Shown piece by piece: positions 1-5,696 of a DNA stretch of 6,586 nt. The position numbers and the translations under genes are program-made. The DNA is from Bacteroidales bacterium (GTDB lineage: Bacteria; Bacteroidota; Bacteroidia; Bacteroidales; SMBSF77): NCBI GenBank assembly GCA_021106655.1, contig JAIOTT010000169.1, positions 1-6,586 of the forward strand, given 5' to 3'. The notes beneath the pieces are model-generated. The model ran no database searches. It saw nothing but the letters and a program-made list of their open reading frames with translations, and was not told the DNA's origin. Numbering within the stretch: position 1 is the stretch's first letter; the number at the start of each line of letters is the position of its first letter.

Positions 1-509
1 AGGAAAAATACCTGAATGACATTCCTCCTTATCAGGTACGTGGATAGATGATTAATAATGTAAGTTTTTAAAAAACAACATATAATCAGCTTCCTTTCAA
101 GTTTGAAGCAGTTACTCCATACGTTGCTGATGTAATCGTTTTTAGTTAGGCAATAAAATATATCCGCTCAATAGGTATGGATAATATTTCTTAATACGAA
201 AAATCTCTGGCGCAATATGCCGAACAGGAACTTAAAAAGATCCCTGGATTAAAAATTTATGGGAATGCAAAACACAAAGCAAGTGTCATTTCATTTATTG
301 TTGAGGATATTCATACATATGATATGGGTATGATAATTGACAAACTTGGTGTTGCAGTAAGAACAGGCCATCATTGTGCACAACCCTTAATGAACAGATT
401 AGGTATACAGGGAACTATTAGGGCATCTCTGGCATTTTACAATACTATCGAAGAAATTGATCTCTTTATCGCTGCAATAAATAAGGCAAGAGATATGTTT
501 AATTGTTAA
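1..509 (+). pseudogene. sufS: SufS cysteine desulfurase, 3' part with four in-frame stops
   Basis: SufS is a PLP-dependent enzyme that removes sulfur from L-cysteine and passes it, as a persulfide, to SufE for Fe-S cluster assembly in the cytosol. One uninterrupted reading frame from base 3 to 509 matches the family's last ~165 residues, beginning near the conserved PPYQ-GGG-EM segment and running to the C-terminus. The active-site loop RTGHHCAQP is intact, with the catalytic Cys codon at 375-377, followed by RASLAFYNT. Stops lie in frame at 45-47 (TAG), 69-71 (TAA), 147-149 (TAG) and 192-194 (TAA). No indel is needed to follow the frame, and bases 195-509 look undamaged. Met codon 324 is internal and not a true start. 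The last two codons (Asn, Cys) and the stop lie inside the following 7-base repeat array. The gene continues left of the window. Either it is a young pseudogene or the first 200 bases contain sequence errors; I favour errors. The family identity is near certain. Confidence 0.88.
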
Positions 510-549
510 TTATTAATTGTTAATTATTAATGATAAATTTTTAATGATA
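501..549 (+). repeat. Left 7-base tandem array (consensus AATTRTT), seven units
   Basis: Seven consecutive 7-base units can be read without gaps: AATTGTT at 501 and 515, AATTATT at 508 and 522, AATGATA at 529 and 543, and AATTTTT at 536. The first four form a perfect two-unit repeat of period 14. The array contains the sufS stop codon (507-509) at its left end and the ATG (544-546) of the decayed S23-type gene at its right end. An inverted copy of the same family follows that gene at 716-736. Confidence 0.8.
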
Positions 550-724
550 AGAAAAAATATAGTTAAAGACAAGAGTTTTGATTTTGCTGTTAGAGTAGTG
601 AATTTATATAAATTCCTTAATAAGGATAAAAAAGAATGCAATGAAAGTTTGTATTGGCTTAAACTTCTAAATAGAACTGATTACAAGCATAATTAAAACT
701 ACCAAAAAGAACATTAATAATTAA
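544..724 (+). pseudogene. Decayed S23/four-helix-bundle (23S rRNA intervening-sequence) protein
   Basis: A 50-codon frame (ATG 544 to TAA 694-696) begins MIRKNIVKDKSFDFAVRVV, the usual start of the small four-helix-bundle family first described from 23S rRNA intervening sequences (S23, PF05635); intact members have about 115-125 residues. After KDKKE (to 636) it jumps to CNESLYWLKLLNRTDY (637-684), the family's third-helix region. About 40 residues, including the conserved SKQLLRSG...GANIREA stretch, are missing in frame. A second loss follows TDY. The family's C-terminal tail reappears one base out of frame at 689-724 as IIKTTKKNINN and a stop. The two deletions, one breaking the frame, indicate a non-functional relic. 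The role of this family is not established, and RNA binding is only suspected. The 50-residue product might still be made, but it lacks half of the bundle. The gene sits exactly between inverted 7-base arrays. Confidence 0.8.
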
Positions 725-736
725 TAATTCATAATT
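716..736 (+). repeat. Right 7-base array, inverted relative to the left one
   Basis: AATAATT occurs at 716 and 723, followed by CATAATT at 730. AATAATT is the reverse complement of the AATTATT unit at 508 and 522. The first unit contains the last Asn codons and part of the ancestral stop of the decayed S23-type gene (stop 722-724). The array ends 7 bases before the sufE ATG, so any sufE leader would be made of repeat sequence. Confidence 0.72.
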
Positions 737-743
737 ATTCTTT

Positions 744-1166
744 ATGAGCATACAAGAAACTGAATCCAGGTTTATTTCTGAATTCGATCATTTTGATGAC
801 TGGATTGAAAAGTATAATTACCTGATAGAGATCGGTAAGGATCTTCCTGTTATGGAGAGCAAATATAAAACCGACAACAATCTGATTTCCGGATGCCAGT
901 CGCAGGTATGGCTCCATGCTTCTTTTGAGGAAGGCAAAATTAATTATAAAGCCGACAGCAATACTATTATCACTAAAGGTATAATAAGTTTGCTAGTACA
1001 AATACTCTCTGGTCATACACCTGATGAAATTATTAATGCAGACCTTAAAATTATCAAGAAAATAGGATTAAATGATCATTTATCTCCTACCCGCTCTAAC
1101 GGTTTAATGTCGATAATAAAACAGATGAAGCTTTATGCTTATGCGTTTAAGATGAAGAAAGAATAG
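744..1166 (+). CDS. sufE: SufE, cysteine desulfuration protein
   Basis: SufE accepts sulfur from SufS as a persulfide on its own cysteine, stimulates the desulfurase, and hands the sulfur to the SufBCD scaffold in the cytosol. The 140-residue product has the family's usual length. The sulfur-accepting cysteine is C51 in the signature ISGCQSQVW (residues 48-56), after an N-terminal helix (F15-D18 region, WIEKYNYLIEIG) and the LP segment at 34-35. Later family features are the helix with LVQILSGHTPDEI (about 86-98) and LSPTRSNGL (113-121). The start at 744 gives the expected length; no Shine-Dalgarno is seen. The gene lies after sufS as in other Bacteroidota suf clusters, although the decayed S23 unit now separates the two by 234 bases. 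No clear promoter is visible in that spacer, so transcription may come from upstream suf genes. Nothing looks broken. Confidence 0.95.
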   Translation: MSIQETESRFISEFDHFDDWIEKYNYLIEIGKDLPVMESKYKTDNNLISGCQSQVWLHASFEEGKINYKADSNTIITKGIISLLVQILSGHTPDEIINADLKIIKKIGLNDHLSPTRSNGLMSIIKQMKLYAYAFKMKKE

Positions 1167-1218
1167 GTTGCGGGTTACGAGTTACGTGTTGCGGGTTATT
1201 GACACGTAACCCGTAACA
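1166..1218. repeat. 7-base array (NGTTRCG) with inverted copies, hairpin-forming
   Basis: Five units follow one another from 1166: GGTTGCG, GGTTACG, AGTTACG, TGTTGCG and the diverged GGTTATT (ending at 1200). After a 4-base gap come two units in reverse orientation, CGTAACC at 1205 and CGTAACA at 1212. The array can fold in more than one register: 1167-1179 with 1205-1217 (13 positions, one G-T), or 1188-1198 with 1207-1217 (11 positions, one G-T, 8-base loop). It begins on the last base of the sufE stop codon. No T-run follows, so it is not a standard intrinsic terminator. An effect on mRNA stability or partial termination between sufE and the DUF59 gene is possible but unproven. Confidence 0.75.
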
Positions 1219-1257
1219 GTTAATAAACAGTAATGAATTCAATAAAATGCAATCACT

Positions 1258-1572
1258 ATGCCTGACATATCCATTCTTGAAGATCAGATAATAATAACAC
1301 TCAAAACAATTTATGATCCGGAGCTTCCTGTAAACATTTATGATTTAGGATTAATATATGAGATAGACGTATCAGATCCTGCAAATGTAAAAATCATTAT
1401 GACCTTAACCTCACCAAACTGCCCTGTTGCAGAGAGTTTACCAGGAGAAGTCAGGGAAAAAGTGGATGCCTTAGTTGGAATAAAAAGTACAAAAGTTAAG
1501 ATCGTTTTTGATCCAACATGGACTCAGGAAATGATGTCGGAGGAGGCTAAGTTTGAGTTGGGGTTTTTGTAG
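1258..1572 (+). CDS. DUF59 (MIP18/SufT-like) SUF-associated Fe-S assembly protein
   Basis: This small cytosolic protein of the DUF59/MIP18 family assists maturation of Fe-S proteins; relatives include SufT of Firmicutes and PaaD of the phenylacetate pathway. The version next to sufE in Bacteroidota is usually called a SUF system assembly protein. The 104-residue product carries the family signature DPELPVNIYDLGLIY (residues 20-34), the loop TSPNCPVAESLPGEV (51-65) with the conserved Cys55, and the C-terminal stretch FDPTWTQEMMSEEAKFELGF (84-103). This matches the SUF-linked subfamily rather than PaaD. The length is normal, and the start at 1258 leaves the usual short N-terminal helix. The gene lies 91 bases after sufE, the gap being filled partly by a 7-base repeat hairpin, and probably belongs to the same transcript. 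Its last codons overlap the candidate -33 element of the dxs promoter. Confidence 0.92.
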   Translation: MPDISILEDQIIITLKTIYDPELPVNIYDLGLIYEIDVSDPANVKIIMTLTSPNCPVAESLPGEVREKVDALVGIKSTKVKIVFDPTWTQEMMSEEAKFELGFL

Positions 1573-1599
1573 AAAATTGCAAATAAAATAATAACTTTG
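1565..1599 (+). promoter_or_regulatory. Candidate Bacteroidota sigma-A promoter for dxs
   Basis: TAACTTTG at 1592-1599 fits the Bacteroidota -7 consensus TAnnTTTG. A TTTTG at 1565-1569 lies 22 bases upstream, within the spacing reported for the -33 TTG/TTTG element. The -33 box is inside the end of the DUF59 gene. Transcription would begin near 1605, leaving a leader of roughly 15 bases before the dxs ATG. This suggests that dxs is uncoupled from the suf genes. The call rests on motif and position only. Confidence 0.6.
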
Positions 1600-1620
1600 C
1601 CCCAATAAAAAAATTAGCAT

Positions 1621-3516
1621 ATGTCTCCTGAACAGGGAAAAATATTATCATTAATAAATTCACCAACAGATCTGAAGAAGTTTTCTGAAAAGGATCTTCC
1701 ACAATTATGTGATGAGATCAGGAAATTTATTATTGAGATTATATCATCTAATCCCGGGCATCTGGGTGCCAGCCTTGGTGCTGTTGAAATTGCTGTTGCA
1801 TTACATTATGTTTTTAATACTCCCTATGACAAACTGATCTGGGATGTTGGGCATCAGGCTTATGCTCATAAGATCCTTACCGGTAGAAAGGATACATTTT
1901 ATACAAACAGGACCCTTGGCGGAATAAGCGGTTTCCCAAAAATGAGCGAGAGCGAATATGATGCTTTTGGTGTTGGTCATGCTTCTACTTCTATTTCTGC
2001 AGCTCTTGGAATGTCTGTAGCATCAAAGCTAAGTGAAGACAACAGCCGGCAACATATTGCTGTTATAGGTGATGCCTCCATTTCAGGAGGAATGGCTTTT
2101 GAAGCCATAAATAATGCCGGAGTATATAATACTAATCTGCTTGTTATTCTTAATGATAATGGGATCGCTATTGATAAGAATGTTGGTGCCGTGAAAGAAT
2201 ATCTGACTGATATTGTCACTTCAAGGGTATATAATAAGTTCAAAGATAAGGTATGGAAACTTATGGGTGGAGGCAGTAAATACGGAGAAAATCACAGGGC
2301 TATCGTTCGTCAGATAGGTAATGCTGTTAAATCTTCCATCCTGAAGAAAAGCAACTTTTTTGAAGCATTTAAATTACGTTATTTCGGGCCGGTCGATGGA
2401 CATGATGTGGTTAGGTTAGCAAAGCTCCTGAACGATATAAAAAAAATTCCCGGACCTAAATTACTTCATGTAATTACGAAAAAAGGCAAAGGCTTCAAGC
2501 ATGCCGAAAAAGATCAAACCAGGTTTCACTCGCCAGGTGCTTTTAATAAGGAAACCGGAGAGATCATTGAGAAAACTGATACTGACAAGACTCCATTAAA
2601 CTACCAGGATGTATTTGGGAATACTCTTGTGGAGCTGGCAGAAAAGAATAATAAGATTGTAGGTATAACTCCTGCAATGCCAACGGGCAGTTCAATGAAT
2701 ATTATGATGGAAAAGATGCCTGAAAGGGCATTTGATGTTGGTATTGCAGAAGAACATGCAGTAACATATGCAGCAGGCCTTGCTGCACAGGGGTTTATAC
2801 CATTTTGTAACATCTATTCTACATTCATGCAAAGAGCCTACGACCAAATTATTCATGATGTTGCCCTTCAAAATCTTCATGTTGTGATGTGCCTTGACAG
2901 GAGTGGCCTGGTTGGAGAAGATGGCCCTACTCATCATGGTTCCTTTGATATGGCCTATTTGAGATCTATTCCAAACATTATCATTTCTGCTCCCATGAAT
3001 GAGATAGAACTCAGAAGCCTGATGTTTACTGCGCAATCAAAAAACTATGGCCCTTTTGTAATTCGATATCCACGTGGAAAAAGCCTTAACCATGATTGGA
3101 AGAAACCTATGCAGGAACTCAAGCCAGGCATTGGAAGAGTAATCAGAGAAGGTGAAGATATTGCCGTGATAACTATTGGTACTGTAGGAAATTATGTTAT
3201 TGAAATATCTGATAAACTGAAAGAAGAAGGTATTGACATAGCACATTATGATATGAGATACCTCAAACCTGCTGATGAAGATATACTTCACTCTGTATTT
3301 AAAAAATTCTCTAAAATAATTACAGTTGAAGATGGTACTATAACAGGAGGATTAGGAAGTACAGTTCTTGAGTTCATGTCGGATAATAATTATACCGCCA
3401 AAGTTAAAAGGCTTGGTATTCCGGATGCTTTTATCGAGCATGGAAAAATTATTGAGCTGCATGAGCAATGTGGATACAGTCCTGAAAAGATCTATGAAGA
3501 AATAAAGAAAATCTGA
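1621..3516 (+). CDS. dxs: 1-deoxy-D-xylulose-5-phosphate synthase
   Basis: Dxs condenses pyruvate with glyceraldehyde 3-phosphate, using thiamine diphosphate and Mg2+, to make 1-deoxy-D-xylulose 5-phosphate. This is the first step of the MEP isoprenoid pathway and also supplies thiamine and pyridoxal synthesis; the enzyme is cytosolic. The 631 residues match the family's 620-640. Visible landmarks are NPGHLGASLG (44-53, active-site His47), WDVGHQAYAHKILTGR (74-89), the TPP/Mg motif GDASISGGMAFEAINNAG (150-167) with NDN at 178-180, YFGPVDGHD (254-262), the catalytic Glu377 in IAEEHAVTYAAGLA (375-388), YSTFMQRAYDQ (399-409), DRSGLVGEDGPTHHG (426-440) and RYPRG (482-486). The C-terminal transketolase domain ends near residue 620. 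GDAS replaces the GDGA of E. coli, which I believe is normal for Bacteroidota. The start at 1621 aligns with the family N-terminus. An NhaC-type gene follows 8 bases downstream, so the two are probably co-transcribed. Confidence 0.97.
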   Translation: MSPEQGKILSLINSPTDLKKFSEKDLPQLCDEIRKFIIEIISSNPGHLGASLGAVEIAVALHYVFNTPYDKLIWDVGHQAYAHKILTGRKDTFYTNRTLGGISGFPKMSESEYDAFGVGHASTSISAALGMSVASKLSEDNSRQHIAVIGDASISGGMAFEAINNAGVYNTNLLVILNDNGIAIDKNVGAVKEYLTDIVTSRVYNKFKDKVWKLMGGGSKYGENHRAIVRQIGNAVKSSILKKSNFFEAFKLRYFGPVDGHDVVRLAKLLNDIKKIPGPKLLHVITKKGKGFKHAEKDQTRFHSPGAFNKETGEIIEKTDTDKTPLNYQDVFGNTLVELAEKNNKIVGITPAMPTGSSMNIMMEKMPERAFDVGIAEEHAVTYAAGLAAQGFIPFCNIYSTFMQRAYDQIIHDVALQNLHVVMCLDRSGLVGEDGPTHHGSFDMAYLRSIPNIIISAPMNEIELRSLMFTAQSKNYGPFVIRYPRGKSLNHDWKKPMQELKPGIGRVIREGEDIAVITIGTVGNYVIEISDKLKEEGIDIAHYDMRYLKPADEDILHSVFKKFSKIITVEDGTITGGLGSTVLEFMSDNNYTAKVKRLGIPDAFIEHGKIIELHEQCGYSPEKIYEEIKKI

Positions 3517-3524
3517 AAGCCATT

Positions 3525-5549
3525 ATGATACCATTGTTTAGCTTGCGAAAAACTTTGCGGTCCTTGCGGCTAATAATAATCGGCTTGACATTATTCTTAT
3601 CATCAACTTTCTTTGGAACTCAAATCCTTGCACAGCTAAATGACAGTATCTCTGAACAAATCCCGAAAACAGCTACAGACCTTACTTCATTAAAACCTCA
3701 AATCAGATTTAGTTCTATCATTGTTCAAGGTGTTGAAACCACTATAATAATTGAAGTGCGTGAAGATGCAAGCTTTGAAAAACTTAAGGAGTTAATAATA
3801 TTGATCAATGGGCTACCTACCAAAATCACAATAATAAACAACAAAGTTGAGATACCTTATACATTCAAACAAAAAGAAGATCTTACAATTAGCTCAGGTG
3901 ATTTTTATTTTACTAAAACTGTAGACCCAATACCATTATGGTTATCTATACTCCCACCCCTGATTGCCATTATCATTGCATTACTTTTTCGTGAAGTTTT
4001 TTCGGCCTTGTTTATTGGATTATTTGTAGGCACCTCAATCATCTATTATTACCAGGAACATTCTTTTTTCATTGGTTTGTTTAAAGGATTACTTGCCATT
4101 GCTGATACTTATTTAATTGAGTCATTAAATAACAGGGGTCATCTGGCTATCATCATTTTTTCCATGCTGATTGGTGCAATGGTAAGTCTGATAACCCGAA
4201 ATGGTGGGATGAAAGGTGTAGTAAATAAACTAAGTCGTTATGCAAACAGTCCCCGGTCAGGGCAGTTCATCACCTGGTTGCTAGGATTGGCTATATTTTT
4301 TGACGATTACGCAAATACCCTTGTTGTTGGAAATACTATGCGTCCGGTAACAGATCGCTTAAAGATCTCGCGTGAAAAATTAAGCTATATTGTTGATTCC
4401 ACAGCTGCACCTGTTGCAGCTATCGCATTTGTCACAACATGGGTTGGAGCAGAACTAAGTTATATTGAAGATGGAATATTTACAATTGGATTAAACGAAA
4501 ACGCTTACACTGTTTTTCTGCACTCACTGAAATACTCTTTTTATCCCCTGTTCACTCTGATCTTTATTTTTATGCTGATAATGAGGAAAATGGATTTCGG
4601 ACCTATGTATAAAGCGGAGGTCAGAGCTAAACAAGTAGATTTTGACAAACTCTATAACAACTCAGACGGCTTTTCAAATAAATTGAATGAACTGGAAGTG
4701 TCAGATCATATAAAAGCCAGGTGGTATAATGCAGTAATACCCGTTTCTGTGGTAATATTTGGAACTATCGCCGGGCTGGTAAGTACAGGATTACAGGAAG
4801 TAACGTGGGACAGCAATCTTGGTTTTACTAAAAACCTGTCTCTTGTAATTGGCAATGCTGATTCATATAAAGCTCTATTATGGTCTTCAATGGGAGGAGT
4901 GCTTATTGCAATAATTTTAACACTGGGTCAGAAGATACTTAATTTAAAAGAGAGTATCGACAGTTTGATCAATGGTTTCAGAACTATGTTAACAGCAATA
5001 CTTATCCTCATACTTGCATGGTCGCTTGCTTTAGTGACAGAGCACCTACATACAGCTAATTTCATTTCACAGGTACTGATATTTGTTGAGATCAGTCCGT
5101 TTCTGGTTCCGGCATTAACATTTATTCTTGCAGCCCTGATTTCATTTTCAACAGGTTCATCCTGGGGTACTATGGCAATTTTATATCCTCTTATCCTGCC
5201 AGCCTCATGGTTGATAACAAGTCAATATGGTATGGATCATAATACAAGTATGAATATTTTTTATAATGTAGTATCTAGTGTTTTAGCTGGATCGGTACTG
5301 GGTGATCATTGCTCTCCCATCTCAGATACAACTATCCTCAGCTCTCTCGCAAGCTCATGTAACCACATTGATCATGTTAGGACTCAGTTACCATATGCCA
5401 TGACCGTAGGTGGTGTTTCTATATTTATTGGAACTATCCCAGCAGCCTACGGATTTCCTTTTTATATTGTTTTTCCGGCCGGACTTATAGTCATGTATTT
5501 GGTTTTGGTTTTCTTTGGAAAAAAGCAGGATAACCCTACAAAAGTTTAG
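3525..5549 (+). CDS. NhaC-family Na+/H+ antiporter with signal peptide and extra N-terminal domain
   Basis: This is an inner-membrane secondary transporter of the NhaC/Na+:H+ antiporter superfamily (PF03553), expected to exchange Na+ (or another cation or organic ion) for protons. Family motifs in the membrane part are FFDDYANTLVVGNTMRP (258-274), DSTAAPVAAIAF (291-302), the GSSWGT turn (544-549), LGDHCSPISDTT (592-603) and HVRTQLPYA (617-625). I count about 12-14 hydrophobic segments from residue ~136 to 664. Ahead of these, residues 1-36 form a signal peptide (basic R8-R15, hydrophobic core 16-30, likely cleavage after ILA at 36). Residues ~37-135 look like a beta-rich soluble domain, presumably periplasmic. 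At 674 residues it is much longer than a ~450-residue classical NhaC; similar long forms occur in Bacteroidota. The start lies 8 bases after the dxs stop, so it is probably read from the dxs promoter. The exact substrate cannot be told from the sequence. Confidence 0.88.
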   Translation: MIPLFSLRKTLRSLRLIIIGLTLFLSSTFFGTQILAQLNDSISEQIPKTATDLTSLKPQIRFSSIIVQGVETTIIIEVREDASFEKLKELIILINGLPTKITIINNKVEIPYTFKQKEDLTISSGDFYFTKTVDPIPLWLSILPPLIAIIIALLFREVFSALFIGLFVGTSIIYYYQEHSFFIGLFKGLLAIADTYLIESLNNRGHLAIIIFSMLIGAMVSLITRNGGMKGVVNKLSRYANSPRSGQFITWLLGLAIFFDDYANTLVVGNTMRPVTDRLKISREKLSYIVDSTAAPVAAIAFVTTWVGAELSYIEDGIFTIGLNENAYTVFLHSLKYSFYPLFTLIFIFMLIMRKMDFGPMYKAEVRAKQVDFDKLYNNSDGFSNKLNELEVSDHIKARWYNAVIPVSVVIFGTIAGLVSTGLQEVTWDSNLGFTKNLSLVIGNADSYKALLWSSMGGVLIAIILTLGQKILNLKESIDSLINGFRTMLTAILILILAWSLALVTEHLHTANFISQVLIFVEISPFLVPALTFILAALISFSTGSSWGTMAILYPLILPASWLITSQYGMDHNTSMNIFYNVVSSVLAGSVLGDHCSPISDTTILSSLASSCNHIDHVRTQLPYAMTVGGVSIFIGTIPAAYGFPFYIVFPAGLIVMYLVLVFFGKKQDNPTKV

Positions 5550-5565
5550 AAGAATTCCTGTAAGC

Positions 5566-5621
5566 GTTCATGGTTATATTGCTCAATGGTTCAATTGTTA
5601 TATTGTTATATTGTTAAATCG
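5566..5621 (+). repeat. 8-base tandem array (TTATATTG-like), seven units
   Basis: Seven gapless 8-base units can be read: GTTCATGG at 5566, TTATATTG at 5574, CTCAATGG at 5582, TTCAATTG at 5590, TTATATTG at 5598 and 5606, and TTAAATCG at 5614. Three units are identical; the others keep the A-T-G end and drift elsewhere. The array starts 17 bases after the antiporter stop codon. No hairpin with a T-run, and hence no clear terminator, is seen in this spacer. Confidence 0.62.
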
Positions 5622-5644
5622 CTAATTATTACTGCCGACTCAAT

Positions 5645-5672
5645 TCCAAACTCCAAACTCTTAACTTCAAAC
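5645..5672 (+). repeat. 7-base tandem array (TCCAAAC-like), four units
   Basis: Two perfect units TCCAAAC (5645 and 5652) are followed by TCTTAAC (5659) and TTCAAAC (5666). The array ends 8 bases before the -7 element of the TauE/SafE gene and so occupies the place where a -33 element would lie. Confidence 0.6.
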
Positions 5673-5680
5673 TAAATCCC

Positions 5681-5688
5681 TATCTTTG
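5681..5688 (+). promoter_or_regulatory. Candidate -7 element (TATCTTTG) for the TauE/SafE gene
   Basis: TATCTTTG fits the Bacteroidota -7 consensus TAnnTTTG exactly. Only 8 bases separate it from the ATG at 5697, so transcription would start within a few bases of the start codon. No TTG is present at the expected -33 position, where a 7-base repeat array lies instead. The call rests on motif and position only. Confidence 0.6.
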
Positions 5689-5696
5689 CCCTTCAT

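Larger units (their letters stand above)
507..737. repeat. Inverted-repeat unit enclosing the S23-like remnant
   Basis: The arms 507-532 and 712-737 are complementary over 26 positions: 24 Watson-Crick pairs, one G-T (519/725) and one mismatch (514/730). They enclose 179 bases (533-711) that hold nearly all of a decayed four-helix-bundle gene. The arms are built from the 7-base repeats on each side. In RNA they would form a long AU-rich stem with the gene in the loop. The stem is read directly from the sequence. Calling it a unit that moves as one is inference: no transposase, target duplication or second copy is visible here. The closest known design is the 23S rRNA intervening sequence, whose ends pair and which may encode an S23-family protein. 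Confidence 0.65.

Noticed and set aside
150..152. Dxs TPP motif GDAS instead of GDGA (residues 150-153) as a lost catalytic feature
   Set aside because: The metal-binding Asp and NDN are kept, all other active-site motifs are intact, and I believe this variant is usual in Bacteroidota Dxs. The listed position is a residue number, not a base; the codons lie near 2068-2079.
36..194. Reassigned stop codons (TAA and TAG read as Glu or another residue)
   Set aside because: All intact genes in the window end with TAA, TAG or TGA and have none in frame. Gly-to-Val and Glu-to-Gln changes next to the stops also need another explanation.
36..194. Diversity-generating retroelement target
   Set aside because: Such elements change adenines of a template. 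Here guanines appear altered, in a housekeeping enzyme, with no reverse transcriptase or template repeat in view.
324..509. A separate 61-residue gene starting at Met 324
   Set aside because: It is the C-terminal part of SufS. The same frame continues upstream with matching residues, and the Met is an internal one in the YDMGMIIDKLG segment.
501..549. CRISPR array
   Set aside because: The units are 7 bases long with no unique spacers, and no cas gene is present.
735..917. Minus-strand open frame over the start of sufE
   Set aside because: It is antisense to conserved SufE codons and shows no family motif.
1166..1218. Intrinsic terminator after sufE
   Set aside because: The hairpin has no following T-run, and the repeat structure explains the symmetry.
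1977..3291. Minus-strand open frames across dxs (1977-2243, 2601-2813, 2692-3036, 3037-3291)
   Set aside because: They lie wholly within the well-supported dxs gene, overlap one another in part, and show no recognisable protein features.
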